64,000 nucleotides of DNA. Source: Trissonchulus latispiculum (lineage: Eukaryota; Nematoda; Enoplea; Enoplida; Ironidae). Under the pieces are notes generated by a model that saw nothing but the letters and a program-made list of their open reading frames with translations, was not told the origin of the DNA and ran no database searches. The stretch is taken from positions 1-64,000 of the forward strand of contig JASAND010013430.1 of NCBI GenBank assembly GCA_030248195.1, written 5' to 3'. This document shows, piece by piece, positions 27,646 through 39,400 of this stretch; positions within the stretch are counted from its first letter, which is position 1, and every line of letters starts with the position of its first letter. A program made the position numbers and the translations under genes.

Positions 27646-28685
27646 CATGGGCGCACCCAGGGGGGGGGGTACTTCCGTTCCGACCCCCCTCTTTTTGTCC
27701 GACCCCCCCGGGGAATTTTTGGGGAGAAAGCAAAAGTTGAGCTATTTTTTTAGCGCATAAAATTAAAAACTATGAAAATTTTTCGCGCCTGCGGCGCTTT
27801 TCTATCTCGATTTTTAGAATTTTTCTCGCCTGCGGCGCTTTTCAATCTCGATTTTTAGAATTTTTCTCGCCTGCGGCGCTTTTCTATCTCGATTATTAGA
27901 ATTTTTCGCGCGTGCGGCGCTTTTCTATCTCGATTTTTAGAATTTTTCGCGCATGCGGCGCTTTTCAATCTCGATTTTTAGAATTTTTCTCGCCTGCGGC
28001 GCTTTTCTATCTCGATTATTAGAATTTTTCGCGCGTGCGGCGCTTTTCTATCTCGATTTTTAGAATTTTTCGCGCATGCTGCGCTTTTCTATCTCGATTT
28101 TTAGAATTTTTCTCGCCTGCGGCGCTTTTCTATCTCGATTTTTAAAATTTTTTTAAAATTAAAATTAATTAAAATTTTCAAAGTTTTTCTATATATATAT
28201 ATATAACGGCGCCTTTCTATATATATAACTGAATTTAAAAATTTTTCTCGCCAGCGGCGCTAATGTTTAATAACTTTTACAACGTTTTGGCTCCTCCGGC
28301 GCTCTTTTACCTCAATTTTTCGCGCCTGCTTCGCTTTTCTATTTCCATTTATCTGAATTTCTGCGCATGCGGGACAATTCTATTTCGATTTTAACAAATT
28401 AAAATTTTAACAATGCGCCTGGCACAGTTTTTTATTCAAATCTTTTCAAGCTTTCCAATACAAATTTTGCCATTACGGCTTTTTTCAAAATTTCAAAAAT
28501 TTTCTCAACTTCCCCGAGTCGGCTGGCAACTAGTCTTAAATCTCGCCATTTTTGCTGCTCCCAAAATGAACTCTTTGTTGAAAACTTTGCCGCCGCCACC
28601 CCCCACGCGTAAACGTGCCAGGCGAAAGCAAAAAATTTTTTCTGCTCGACCCCCCCCCCTTTTCAAAATCCTGGGTGCGCCCCTG
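27646..28685. mobile_element. hAT-like element with 41-bp satellite core, 8-bp TSD
   Basis: The ends CATGGGCGCACCCAGG and, in complement, CAGGGGCGCACCCAGG match at 15 of 16 positions. They are flanked by an exact 8-bp duplication, CCCACGAC (27638-27645 and 28686-28693). Inside are G-runs, a 41-bp tandem array and AT-rich sequence. It sits within the left arm of the 27559-29908 foldback. A diverged relative begins at 38121. Confidence 0.88.
27775..28150. repeat. 41-bp tandem array, nine units
   Basis: The word CGCCTGCGGCGC (or CGCGTGCGGCGC, CGCATGCGGCGC) recurs at 27786, 27827, 27868, 27909, 27950, 27991, 28032, 28073 and 28114, exactly 41 bp apart. Each is followed by TTTTCTATCTCGATTTTTAG. 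Decayed units continue to about 28390. The GC core is itself a small hairpin. Confidence 0.95.
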
Positions 28686-29935
28686 CCCACGACCCCCCCA
28701 AACCTCCCCCAAAAAATTTTTCTATTTTTATGCCAAAAATCGCATTTTCAGCCATTGCTAATGCCGAAAAACATGAAATCATTAAGTAATTTTAACATTA
28801 GACAGTGTTCTTAAACTCAAAAACTTGATTGCTAACATGTTTCTGACTCCAGAATAAGGTCAAAATTGAGTCTAGAAGTCCATAAAAGCGTTATAAACGT
28901 GTATTTCTCGTGATAATAAACACGTTAAGCCAAAAATTTGGACTTTTTTGAAAAATTTTGCAAAATTTGTCTTAAAATTGCCCAATTTTTGGCCAATTTT
29001 CTCGCGCCGTCGGCGCGACTCCCCCCCCCCCCGTTGGAGGGGGGGACGGGGGCCCCCACAAATTTATGGGGGGGGTGGGCGTTTGGAAAAAAGGCTTGGG
29101 GGATTACCCCCCCCCCCCCCCCAATTACACCTATGCCCCTAGGGTATTTCAAAACTCGAATCTAAAGAATCTAAATTTTTTGTCCGATTTTCGCGAAAAG
29201 TCGCCTATAGAGTATATAATCCGGTAATGCTGATTCCGAATCTGCCGTCGAAATTTCATGAAGATCGATCCTGCGCCCGCAAAAATCTATTTTCATCAAT
29301 TTTATTCAAAAATCGTCTAAGTCGAATTTGGCAGCTCTGATCGAAATTTTGACTGCAGATTCGGAATCAGCGCCCCCGAATTATATACCCTACATGTATA
29401 TATAGGCGACTTTTCGCGAAAATCTGAGTCAAAAAATGTTTGCCCCAGGGGCACTTTCTCATCCAAATCGGAGACAAAAATTTTTTTCGAACCTTAAGGG
29501 GGGGCCAAGGCAAAATTTTTGTCCCCCCTTCTTTATAAAGTGCTAAATTTTTGCAAAAATTTCAAAAATTCCAAATTTTTGTCTTAAAGTGTTTATTATT
29601 GCGAGAAATATATATACAAATTTTTAACTGTATTATGAAGTTTCTGACTCAATATTGAGGACCTCATTTTGGACTTGAAAACATCTTGACATGGCAGTCA
29701 AGTTTTCGAGTTTAAGACCACTCACTGTTTGTCTAATGCTAAATTTACTTCATGGTTTAATGTTTTTTAGCATTAGAAATGGCTGAAAATGCGATTTTTG
29801 CCATAAAAATAAATAGATTTTTTGGGGGGAGGGTTGGGGGGGTCTCCAAAGGGGTCCCCCAGAAAAGGTTGGGGGGAAGCCTCCCCCACCCCAAATCTCC
29901 GTTACACCTATGGGAGGGGGTGTACACGTATATAT

Positions 29936-29990
29936 ACGTACATATATATATATATATATATATATACGTATATATATGTATACGTATACG
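29936..29990. repeat. TA/TACGTA microsatellite
   Basis: TATATACGTA and TATATA words alternate over about 55 bp, just right of the 27559-29908 element. Confidence 0.8.
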
Positions 29991-30029
29991 TTTTTGACTG
30001 TATTATGTACTTATGGACTGACTCCATTG

Positions 30030-30406
30030 TAGGTAATTGTAAGTAGGCGGGGGGGGGTAGGGGGTAGTGTAGTCCCCCACAGCCATTTTCTCAACCCCCC
30101 CCACAGAAATTTGGGGGGGGACGTCCCCCGCACCAACTGGGGGCCCGACTGGTCCAAAGCCAAAATTGGTATTTTTTGGCGTAATTTGCGCTTAGAAACG
30201 CAAAAGTTCTCAAAACTGCCAGGATTTAAGCCTAAAATAGCTATTTTTACGCAAAAATCTCCGTAAAATTATTGAAAATTTGACCACTTTTGGCAAAAAT
30301 GTAGACCTCATTAGGGGGAGCCCAAAATCCCAGGGGGGATTTCGGGGGGGACGGCATTTTCGGGGGGGGGGGCGGCCGCGGCCGCCACCCCTGTAAAAGT
30401 ACCCTG
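30030..30406. mobile_element. Decayed copy of the CAGGGTATTTTTTA family next to ACOT8 exon 1
   Basis: The interior (GGTATTTTTTGGCGTAATTT, then GCCAGGATTTAAG and AAAATAGCTATTTTTACG) matches the elements at 31469 and 40006. The right end reads TGTAAAAGTACCCTG (ends 30406), the complement of a CAGGGTACTTTTACA end. The left end is degenerate. Its GC-rich right margin lies 40 bp upstream of the ACOT8-like start codon. Confidence 0.6.
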
Positions 30407-30445
30407 AAGTTTTAGATAAGTTTTGCATTTTTTAGTTCAGCCAGA

Positions 30446-33400
30446 ATGGAAGGATTGCTTGGGAAGCTTGAAAGACTTGACGATAACCACTTCCGGTGAG
30501 ACGGTTAATTTTACAGCAGTGAATTTGTTGATGTTCGTTTGACTGCTGTCTGATGGGGACCTGAAACAGAATATTTGCCTACTTTCCTATAGCAGCACTG
30601 GCTTATTTCTAGGCCAAAATTTATGGGAGGCGGGCTCAAAGTTGCCCCCCCTCAATTGCCAAAAATCGCTAAAAATGACTAATTTTAGGTGTTTTGTCAA
30701 GCTAAAATCGCGAAGTTTTCATTAACAATCCGGCCAAGCCTTAAACTTTTTGAAAATTTAGGGTAAAAATGGTAAAATTTTTAATTAATGAGGGGAGGTC
30801 GAAATTTATGGGGGCGGATTTTGTGGGGGGGCTATCCGAATGGGGGGCGGCCCCCCCCAGTACAAATAAGCCAGTAGCAGGGGCATACCAAGAGGGTCCG
30901 GACCCCCTTTTGGAAATTGTTTGACATTTTAAACTATCTTTTGGGTAAATTTGGCCATTTTTAGAAAAACTTACGTCCGAACCTCCTTTTCGGTTTTGGC
31001 CCCCTTCTTTTCAAAATCCTGGATACGTCTCTGCTTGAACCCTGCCTACGTGTAAGGTCGCGTATGTAAGGGTACGTAAGTAGCGCTGCTGACTTCGAAC
31101 CCTGAATTGGGAATCAATTTATGGCTTAATTTTCAAAAAATCAATGAGAAATTTTTTTGTCAGGTTTAGTAGACGCAGAATCAGTTTTCACGAAATTCCG
31201 TCTCTGGATACGAAATCAGTACCGTCGAATTATATATATGGTTAGCTATGAAATAGTTCTGATTGATTTTTATGGATAACTTGCTATATATAAATTCTAG
31301 ATAAACAGATAAATAGATAAATTCTAGCTAGATAAATTCTTACAATTATCGCATTCTGTCTGGACGGATGAGTAAATTATTTATCTGTCCAGAACAGAGT
31401 TGGACAGATGCGTAAATTTTTATACTAAGAACTAATAATGGAGAATATTTGTGTTTGTAGCTCTTATTCAGGGTATTTTTTAGGGATTTTTTTCCGGGGG
31501 CTTCCCGGGGGGCCCCCCCGGGGGGGGGGGGGGAAGAAATTTTCGGGGGGGGGGGGGAAGATTTTTTTGCAAAAATGAGCCAAAAAATGGTATTTTTTGG
31601 CGTATTTTGCATGGTGAAACACAAAAAAGTGCTCAAAAATACCAGGATTTAAGGTATAAATTGCCATTTTTGCGAAAAATCTCCGGCGGAAGCCGGAAAA
31701 TTTTTGAAAATTTGACCATTTTTGGAAAAAATGTAGACCTCATTAAGGGGGCAGACCAAAATCCCGGGGGGGGCGATTTCGGGGGGGGAAGGCATTTTCG
31801 GGGGGGGGAAGGTCAATTTCGGGGGGGGGGCCCCCCCCCCCCCCCCCGGTAAAAAATACCCTGTTATTTAATTTCGGTATTATTCTTTACTTCATTTTTA
31901 ATGGTTTATGCATTGTACTAAAGCTTGTTATTATATTTTAACTAACTAACTAACTAAGAATTTATTCTGATTAACAAGTAGCCATACAGAATAATACGAA
32001 TACATAAACTGTTTATCGCAGTTACACAATTCTTAGCAATGCAATATGTGCTTGGTAACGAAAATTTGTTAGTAGAAACAAACAAACAAACAAACACCAA
32101 AAACACTTTTGTAACAGGTATATATATACTAGAGTTCTGGCTAAAAGTTACAGAAAGGGATGGGGGAAACCACTTGTCTGGTTATTTAATACCCCGACCC
32201 CGAAGATAGTTATTCAAATTCAGATTTTTGACAGACCTTTCAAAAACATTTACGTAGGCTAGGTGAGTTTATAACAGTGATGGGTAAACTGTTCCAAAGT
32301 TCAACAATTCTATTAGTGAAAAACAACTTTGTTGCTTCTCTATGACACAGACTATGCCGTATTTTGTAGCAATGCCCACGTAAACCTATACTAGGTGCTA
32401 ACGTGAAAAAAATCAGTAAAATTAAGTGATATATATATTTGATTTTTGCAAATTCGGTACATCAGTTTTAAATCCGTTATTATACTTCTTATCTCTAGTG
32501 ATTGTAACTGGAGCACTTCTAAGCGCTGCTTATAAGAGAAATGTTGTAGACCAGGTATACGTTTCGTATATATACACTTCTTTGTACATTTTCTATCATG
32601 TCGATATCTTTTAGCAGGTGACCATATTGACGAATTATATTCCATGCTATTATAGGGGGGCGCGAGAGCGACCCCCTATAATATGGGTGTAAAAGGCGCT
32701 GCGCGGCCCTTTGAGACTCGTTCGAGCACCGTGCCAGCTCAATACTGAACGAAACTCGGCAAGTTTGGTATCGTTGGAATCTACACGACGAGTACAACAC
32801 GTTGCAAAAAAGTTTTGGTCAAAATTTTCAACTTTGAAAATTTTCGCTTCCGGACAAGTTAGGTCCGTTTGTTTTTTTTTCTGTGTAAGTCACGCTTGGA
32901 AAAATGCAATTTTGTGCAGAGGTGTTTGAAAGATGTGGACGTTTTCAGCCGGAAAGGTTTATATTTTCTGAATGCCGATATGGTCCCATGTGCCCCGCGC
33001 TATATTTTTTCGCTGCCCGGCCCGGCATGCCACCTGTGCGGCCGGCCAAAAGTGGCAAAAAAGTGCCTTTGGTCAAAAAAGGCCAATTTTGTGTCACGGC
33101 CACAGGGCTCAGGGAACAAGATAGAGAGACGCGGCTTCCTGCATGAGAAACTTTGGGATGGGTAGCGTGTCATAACGTTGGCCGATTTTTGATTTAGGTC
33201 CTGGGCCGTTCTGGCGGCCGGTCCAAAGTTAGTCGGTCCGAATGGCCATTTTCGAAAAATTTCTAAGTCCCAACTCTACAGAAGATAGTCAAAAATAGGC
33301 CTAAATATGCTGTTTTGAGCCATTTAGTAGGACGCATATAAGGGTTATTGGGGTCGCTGAACACGATGAGCATAGGCGCAGCGCTGTGCGGTGCTGCTAT

Positions 33401-36400
33401 CGTGCTGTACTATTATGCAGCAACCATAACACGCTGTCTGTAGACTTACTGTAAACGGCTAAACATATGAAACTTCGTGAAAATTGTGTCTGGAGTAAGG
33501 GGGAACTGTAGCTATGTTAGTTGGTGCACTCTCTAGCTTCCACCGTGCTGTATGTGCTGCCCCAAACACAGCACAGTCGATAGCAAGTTATTCATTCGTC
33601 ACTGGTATTTGAAATTCGGCATACAGATAGTTTAGGACATGACAAACTATTATAGATAAGTTTCGTATACTTATTACGATGTTACTATATGGTTGCGCTG
33701 CAGTGCAGTGCTGCAAAAGTACAGCACGGCCTATAACTAACAACAGAAAACTTGCAATCGTCTGAAATTTTGCACACAAGTGCAGAATAGCATTGCAAAT
33801 CGTGCCGTATGAATTTCCCTCACTGGCAGTAAAGTTTGCATCTGGTTGCGCTGCAGTAGAGTGCTGCTGAAGTACAGCACGGCCTATAACTAGCTACAGA
33901 TGAGATGCAATCGTCGGAAATTTTGCACACAAGTGCGGCAGAGCATTGCAAATCGTGCCGCATGAGTTTCCTTCACCGACAGTAAAGTTTGCATCTGGTT
34001 GGGCTCCAGTCGAGTGCTGCTGAAGCACAGCACGGCCTATAACTAGCTACAGGAAAGTTGCAATCGTCCGAAATTTTGTAAGCAAGTACGGAAGAGCGTT
34101 GCAAATCGTGTTTTATGAGTTTCCTTCACTGACAGTAAAGTTTGCATTTGGTTGCGCTGCAGTAGATGCGAAAAGCAGTTGACATCATGTACGTCTACGT
34201 GTATTATATATTAAGTTGTATAATAAGGAGAACCACTAAATTACACTTGCAGGCTGACAAATCGTACGTACAATTTTCCGAAGAACTGCCGATAGCAACA
34301 GCAAGCAGCAGCCGATAGAAACTGGGCAATTTTCGCGAATATGGGTTGTTCAGCGAAGCTGGTCCATATTAGTGCGCTTTTAACCTAGTCCTCCTAGCAT
34401 TTACAACCTGCCCCTCCCATATTAACGTTTTAAACCCTAGTCCTCTGCCCATTTACAACCGAATGTCACCCATATTGCATTTTTCATGCTCCACCGGAGC
34501 ATTTTTATTCTTGTATTATATTAGCTTATATTTTATTTTATATTTTATTAGCTTATATTTCATTAAATTTTAAATATCTTACTTGATCGTGTTAATTTTA
34601 TATATATATATATAACATTTATTAGATATCGTTCCAATTATTGATGGCTATTGATAATTTATTTATATATTTGTTAATTAATTTTAATTGTTTCATGTAC
34701 GTGGCATTTGTGAAATTTTGGTGCCGTCATTTTAACGTAATTTAAAATAGAAACAAACAGTGAAATTAGCAAGAATTAAATTTACATATTTACGTTTTAT
34801 GCTAACGTATAATTATTTACTTATATATACTTATATATATACGTATATATATATTACCTAATCTCTTATTATATAATTGTAATTACATACAAAAAGTATA
34901 GAAAATAATTATTAAATTAAACTGTTATACGCACATGAAACTAACAAGATCAAATAAGATTTTTTAAATTTAATCAAATATAAGCGAATAAAATATATAT
35001 AATAACAAGCTTTAGTACAATGCACAAACTATTAAAAATGAAGTAAAGAATAATACTGAAATTAAATAAGAGCTACAAACACAAATATTCTCCATTATTA
35101 GTTCTTAGTATAAAAATTTACGCATCTGTCCAACTCTGTTCTGGACAGATAAATAATTTACTCATCCGTCCAGACAGAATGCGATAATTGTAAGAGTGTC
35201 TTTATGTAGCAGGCTAATATTTTTATGTACGTATCATAGGGGTCGCGGCAGCGACCCCTATAATATGTGTCAAAAGTCCCTGGAGACACCGTAAAATAAG
35301 CTGCGCAGGGGCTGCGCAAAATTCTGCGCAGATCCTGCGCTGATTTCATGCGCAAATTGTAGAGCACATCGAGTTTAGTATGTGTGCGAAGTTTCAGCCC
35401 CGTATCACTTTCCGTTAAAAAGTTGCGCCCCGGACCGGTTATGGCGGCGATGTTTTTTTTCCGGTTTCTCCTATTTAATGGTCGTATTGTCCTGACTTTC
35501 CGCCTCTTTCACGTAATCTGCAGCGGAGGCCGGACCTAAAGGGGTATAGGGTCTGGTAGTACCCCATGCGCCATTTAAGAATCGCTACTTTTTTTGCGCC
35601 GCAGGTGCGCCACAGCGCCGCAGCGGCGCCGCAAAGTCGGCTCAGAGCGAAAAGTGACCATTTTTGTGGTCGCTGCACAGCTCGAACGTTAAGAGCTGGA
35701 GCCGATTTCTTTTTATATTCAGAAACTATATATATTGAACTAACTAAATAGCTAAGTCTCGTTTCTCTATCACTTCCCATGCGACCACAGTGGCCGGTCA
35801 AAATTGGTGAAAATTCGAAAAATGAAAAATCGAAATTTCTCTCTGTGTATTTAACTTAGAAAGCTCAATTCTTTCATACAAAGGTTTTCTGGCACGGCGA
35901 ATTGATTCCCGTAAGCAGTTTTGCCGTCGGACCCACCCATATTGCTGGGCTGGTTCCACTTTGCTGTCGGGAGGGTCAAGTCGGTACCGACTTCCAAGAA
36001 CACCATATAGGACTGTGCATAGCCTCTCAAAACTTTGTCCATAGGGGTTTTCTGGTGCGCCCAGCTCATTTCCGGTGTCCGTTTTGCCGTCCGACCCACC
36101 CATTTTGCTGGGCTGGTTCCACTTTGTTGTCGGGAGGGTCAAGTCGGTACCGACTTACAATAGTTTTTTCGTCGATAAACCCAATTTTTCAAAAAAGAAC
36201 ACCATATAGGACTGTGCATGGCCTCTCAAAACTTTGTCCATAGAGGTTTTCTGGTGCGCCCAGCTCATTCCCGGAGTCCGTTTTGCCGTCCGACCCACCC
36301 ATTTTGCTGGATTGGCTCCACTTTGCCGTTTGAAGGGTAAATCGGGTAGGGGGTCAAGGTGGTCAAAAATAAAATTTTTCAAAAGTGGTCAAATTTGGGA

Positions 36401-39400
36401 CCAAATGAAAGCCCGCATCGAACTGAGCAACTTTTGTCTTAGAAGTGCGTACCTAAAGTGGCTGTAGAGGGCTGTGGTGGGGTGGGGTGGGGACTTAGGC
36501 GATTTTGGGTCAAAAATTAAAATTTTCAAAAGTGGTCAAATTTGGTACCAAATGAAAGCCCGCATCGAACTGAGCAACTTTTGTCATAGAAGTGCGTACC
36601 TAAAGTGGCTGTAGAGGGCTGTGGTGGGTGGGGTGGGGACTTATGGCATTTTTGGTCAAAAATGAAAATTTTCAAAAGTGGTCAAATTTGGTGTCAAATG
36701 AAAGCCCTAACCCATTTTGCTGGACCGGCTCCACTTGACCGTCTGAGGGGTCAGGTCGGATAGAGGGTCAGGTGGTCAAAAATAAAATTTTTCAAAAGTG
36801 GTCAAATTTGGTACCAAATGAAAGCCCGCATCGAACTGAGCAACTTTTGTCATAGAAGTGCGTACCTAAAGTGGCTGTAGAGGGCTGTGGTGGGGTGGGG
36901 TGGGGACTTAGGCGATTTTGGGTCAAAAATTAAAATTTTCAAAAGTGGTCAAATTTGGTACCAAATGAAAGCCCGCATCGAACTGAGCAACTTTTGTCAT
37001 AGAAGTGCGTACCTAAAGTGGCTGTAGAGGGCTGTGGTGGGGTGGGGTGGGGACTTAGGCGATTTTGGGTCAAAAATTAAAATTTTCAAAAGTGGTCAAA
37101 TTTCGAGTCAAATAAAGGCCCGCATCGAACTGAACAACTTTCGCCATAGAACCACCCACCCAAACTTGCTGTGTCGGATTTATATATATACTTGCTTTCT
37201 CAACCGGAATTTAAACGACAGACATAGGCCCAACACACATATTATCCCCTTTTGTGCGGAGCATTTTTGTTACTTGTATATAGTTTGTTTCAGGAGTGGC
37301 GTGGGAATGCCAGTTCTATTCGAAAGGGATTTGCTGTACGGTGGTCAATTTTTGGGTCAGTCAGTTGCTGCTGCCAATCATACAGTTCCTGACAGTTTCC
37401 ATCCGCATAGTTTACATTGTTATTTTCTAAAAGCTGGTACGTATGTCGTTTTTTCAAAATTTATTTATTTATTGTTTAATTACAGACAGAAGTTGATTCA
37501 TTCAAATACAAGTGTATAGCAAGTTAAATTTTATGAACAAGTACATCGAGCAGGGCTGCCGCGGTTCCTTTTTTCCTTTATTTTCCTTTTTTTTCGAGGT
37601 CGTCATTTTTTTCCTTTTTTCTGCAAAAATTCCTTTTATTTCCTTTTTTCAATAATTTTCTGAAAATTGACAAAGATGTGCCTAAAATTTAGTCTACGGT
37701 GGTAATTTCCAAAAATTTTCCGGCTTCGCCGGAATATTGTTTAACTTAATTTTTCAGTTAGATATAGAATAGCTAGATCTACATATTTTCACTTAATATG
37801 ACTTATATAATAGCATAACCTGCAAGTACGAACTTAGAATTATAGAAATTGTTAGACCTATTTTTTGTTTGCTTAAAGACAAAAGTTAAAAATTAATTTG
37901 TACTCTATAGAATGTTTATATAATCTGGAGAAACATTAAACGTACGTATGAATATATATTTTGTATATAATGTGTGCATAGATTGCTGGAGAGTTTTTGA
38001 GCAAAATGCACTATATATGTAGGGTATTTGCAGAATGCACTAAATACGTTTGGCAAAATGCGCAGATGTCACAGTCACGTTTTCCAAAAAAATTTCTAGA
38101 AGTCAAGATTGCAGTTGAAGGCATAGGCGCACCCAGGGGAGGGGTTTTTTGGGGGTTCCGAGGCCTCTCACCCGACACGGAATTTTTGGAGAGAAGGCAA
38201 AAAGCGATCCTTTTTCAAAGTATACAATAACAAATAAGAAAAGTTTTCTTCCTGCGTCGCCTCTATTTCAAGTTTTAAAAATTTGCGCTCCTGCAGATAT
38301 CTTTATTTCTCTCAATTTTTAAAAATTTTCACGCCTGGCGGCATCACTCTTCTATCTAAATTGAAATAATTTTCGCACCTGCAAAGCTGTTATATCTCAG
38401 TTATTAAACATTTCTGAGCCTGCGCCACTTGCCTACTTCACGTTTTAGAAATTTTCGCGTTTTTCGATGTGAATTCTTAATTTTCATCTGCCGAATTGTT
38501 GCATCTCAATACTGTTTTAAACTTTTTGAAACTTATTACAATATATACAATACGTATATACAGATAAACTGCAAAACTAAGCGTTCGTATTTCAAATCTT
38601 TTTAAAGATTTCCGTTACAGATTATTCATAATTTCAAAAAAATTTAAGGACCTGACCTTGAGCTTAGCATTTCTACTTTAATCTATTTCCATTCGCATAT
38701 TCGAAATTGCTTTCTTATTTCCGGGTACAAAGTTAAACTTTATATATATATATATATATATATATTAGTGGAATCTGGAGAAAGCCTATTTCTTCATTAA
38801 AAAGCGTTGAAGGTTCCATAGCCGATTCAGTTTCTGAAGTGCGGTGCTCCCCAAATCTCGCTGTTTTCACCCAGTTATAAGCTACTGCAAATGTCTCGGT
38901 TGAACTGAATTTTATGTTAAGTCGCATTGCTTTGCTTGTTTCTTTGCGTCAAAGTTTGATATTTAAAGGATAGATTCTCCACAACCTGTTCTTAAGGTGT
39001 TCTCAATTTAAACTTTAAAACTTCAAATCTTTACGAAGCTAGATAGTAATTATATATATCAAGTGCAGATACAGGGTCGCCATCCTGTTTGTGATTCGGG
39101 GGTCGGAAAAATTAAGATAAAATACAAAAGGGGTACAAAACCAAAAAATGTCGCGCCTGCGGCGTGTATTTTCTCTTTCATAACAGCCTATTTACTGTGA
39201 TCAAAAAGACGAAGCTTGAAACGCGTCTTAGTAGCGGCGCCAGGTTTTTTTGAAGAGGGCCCTTTTCTGGGAAATCCAAAATTTTCGCCAAATTTTAGCA
39301 AATTTTACCTTTATTTCCCAAAAAATTCTCACATTTTAGCAAAAATTTTACGATTTTTAGCAAAAATTAGCCGATTTTTTAAAAATTTCGTAAAACACTC

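Larger units (their letters stand above)
27559..29908. mobile_element. G-run foldback element interrupted by a 1-kb hAT-like insertion
   Basis: The left end CATAGGTGTAACGGGGATTT and the complement of the right end, CATAGGTGTAACGGAGATTT, start arms of 300 bp or more. The left arm is 27559-27645 continued at 28694-28985; the right arm is 29570-29908. Only after skipping 27646-28693 does the left arm align with the right arm. Mirrored landmarks include AAAAATCGCATTTTCAGCCAT (28736) and its complement (29780), and the motifs around 28790-28925 and 29590-29755. A further TIR-like end at about 29130 (TACACCTATGCCCC) points to another insertion in the core. Confidence 0.75.

Noticed and set aside
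27258..27760. Frames of up to 147 codons rich in Gly and Pro
   Set aside because: They reflect G and C homopolymers in transposon ends, with no domain or splice support.
32711..33165. Overlapping 72-98-codon frames in hairpin-ended element copy A, mirrored in copy B
   Set aside because: Conservation follows from the two copies being related. The peptides match no family and differ by frameshifts between copies.
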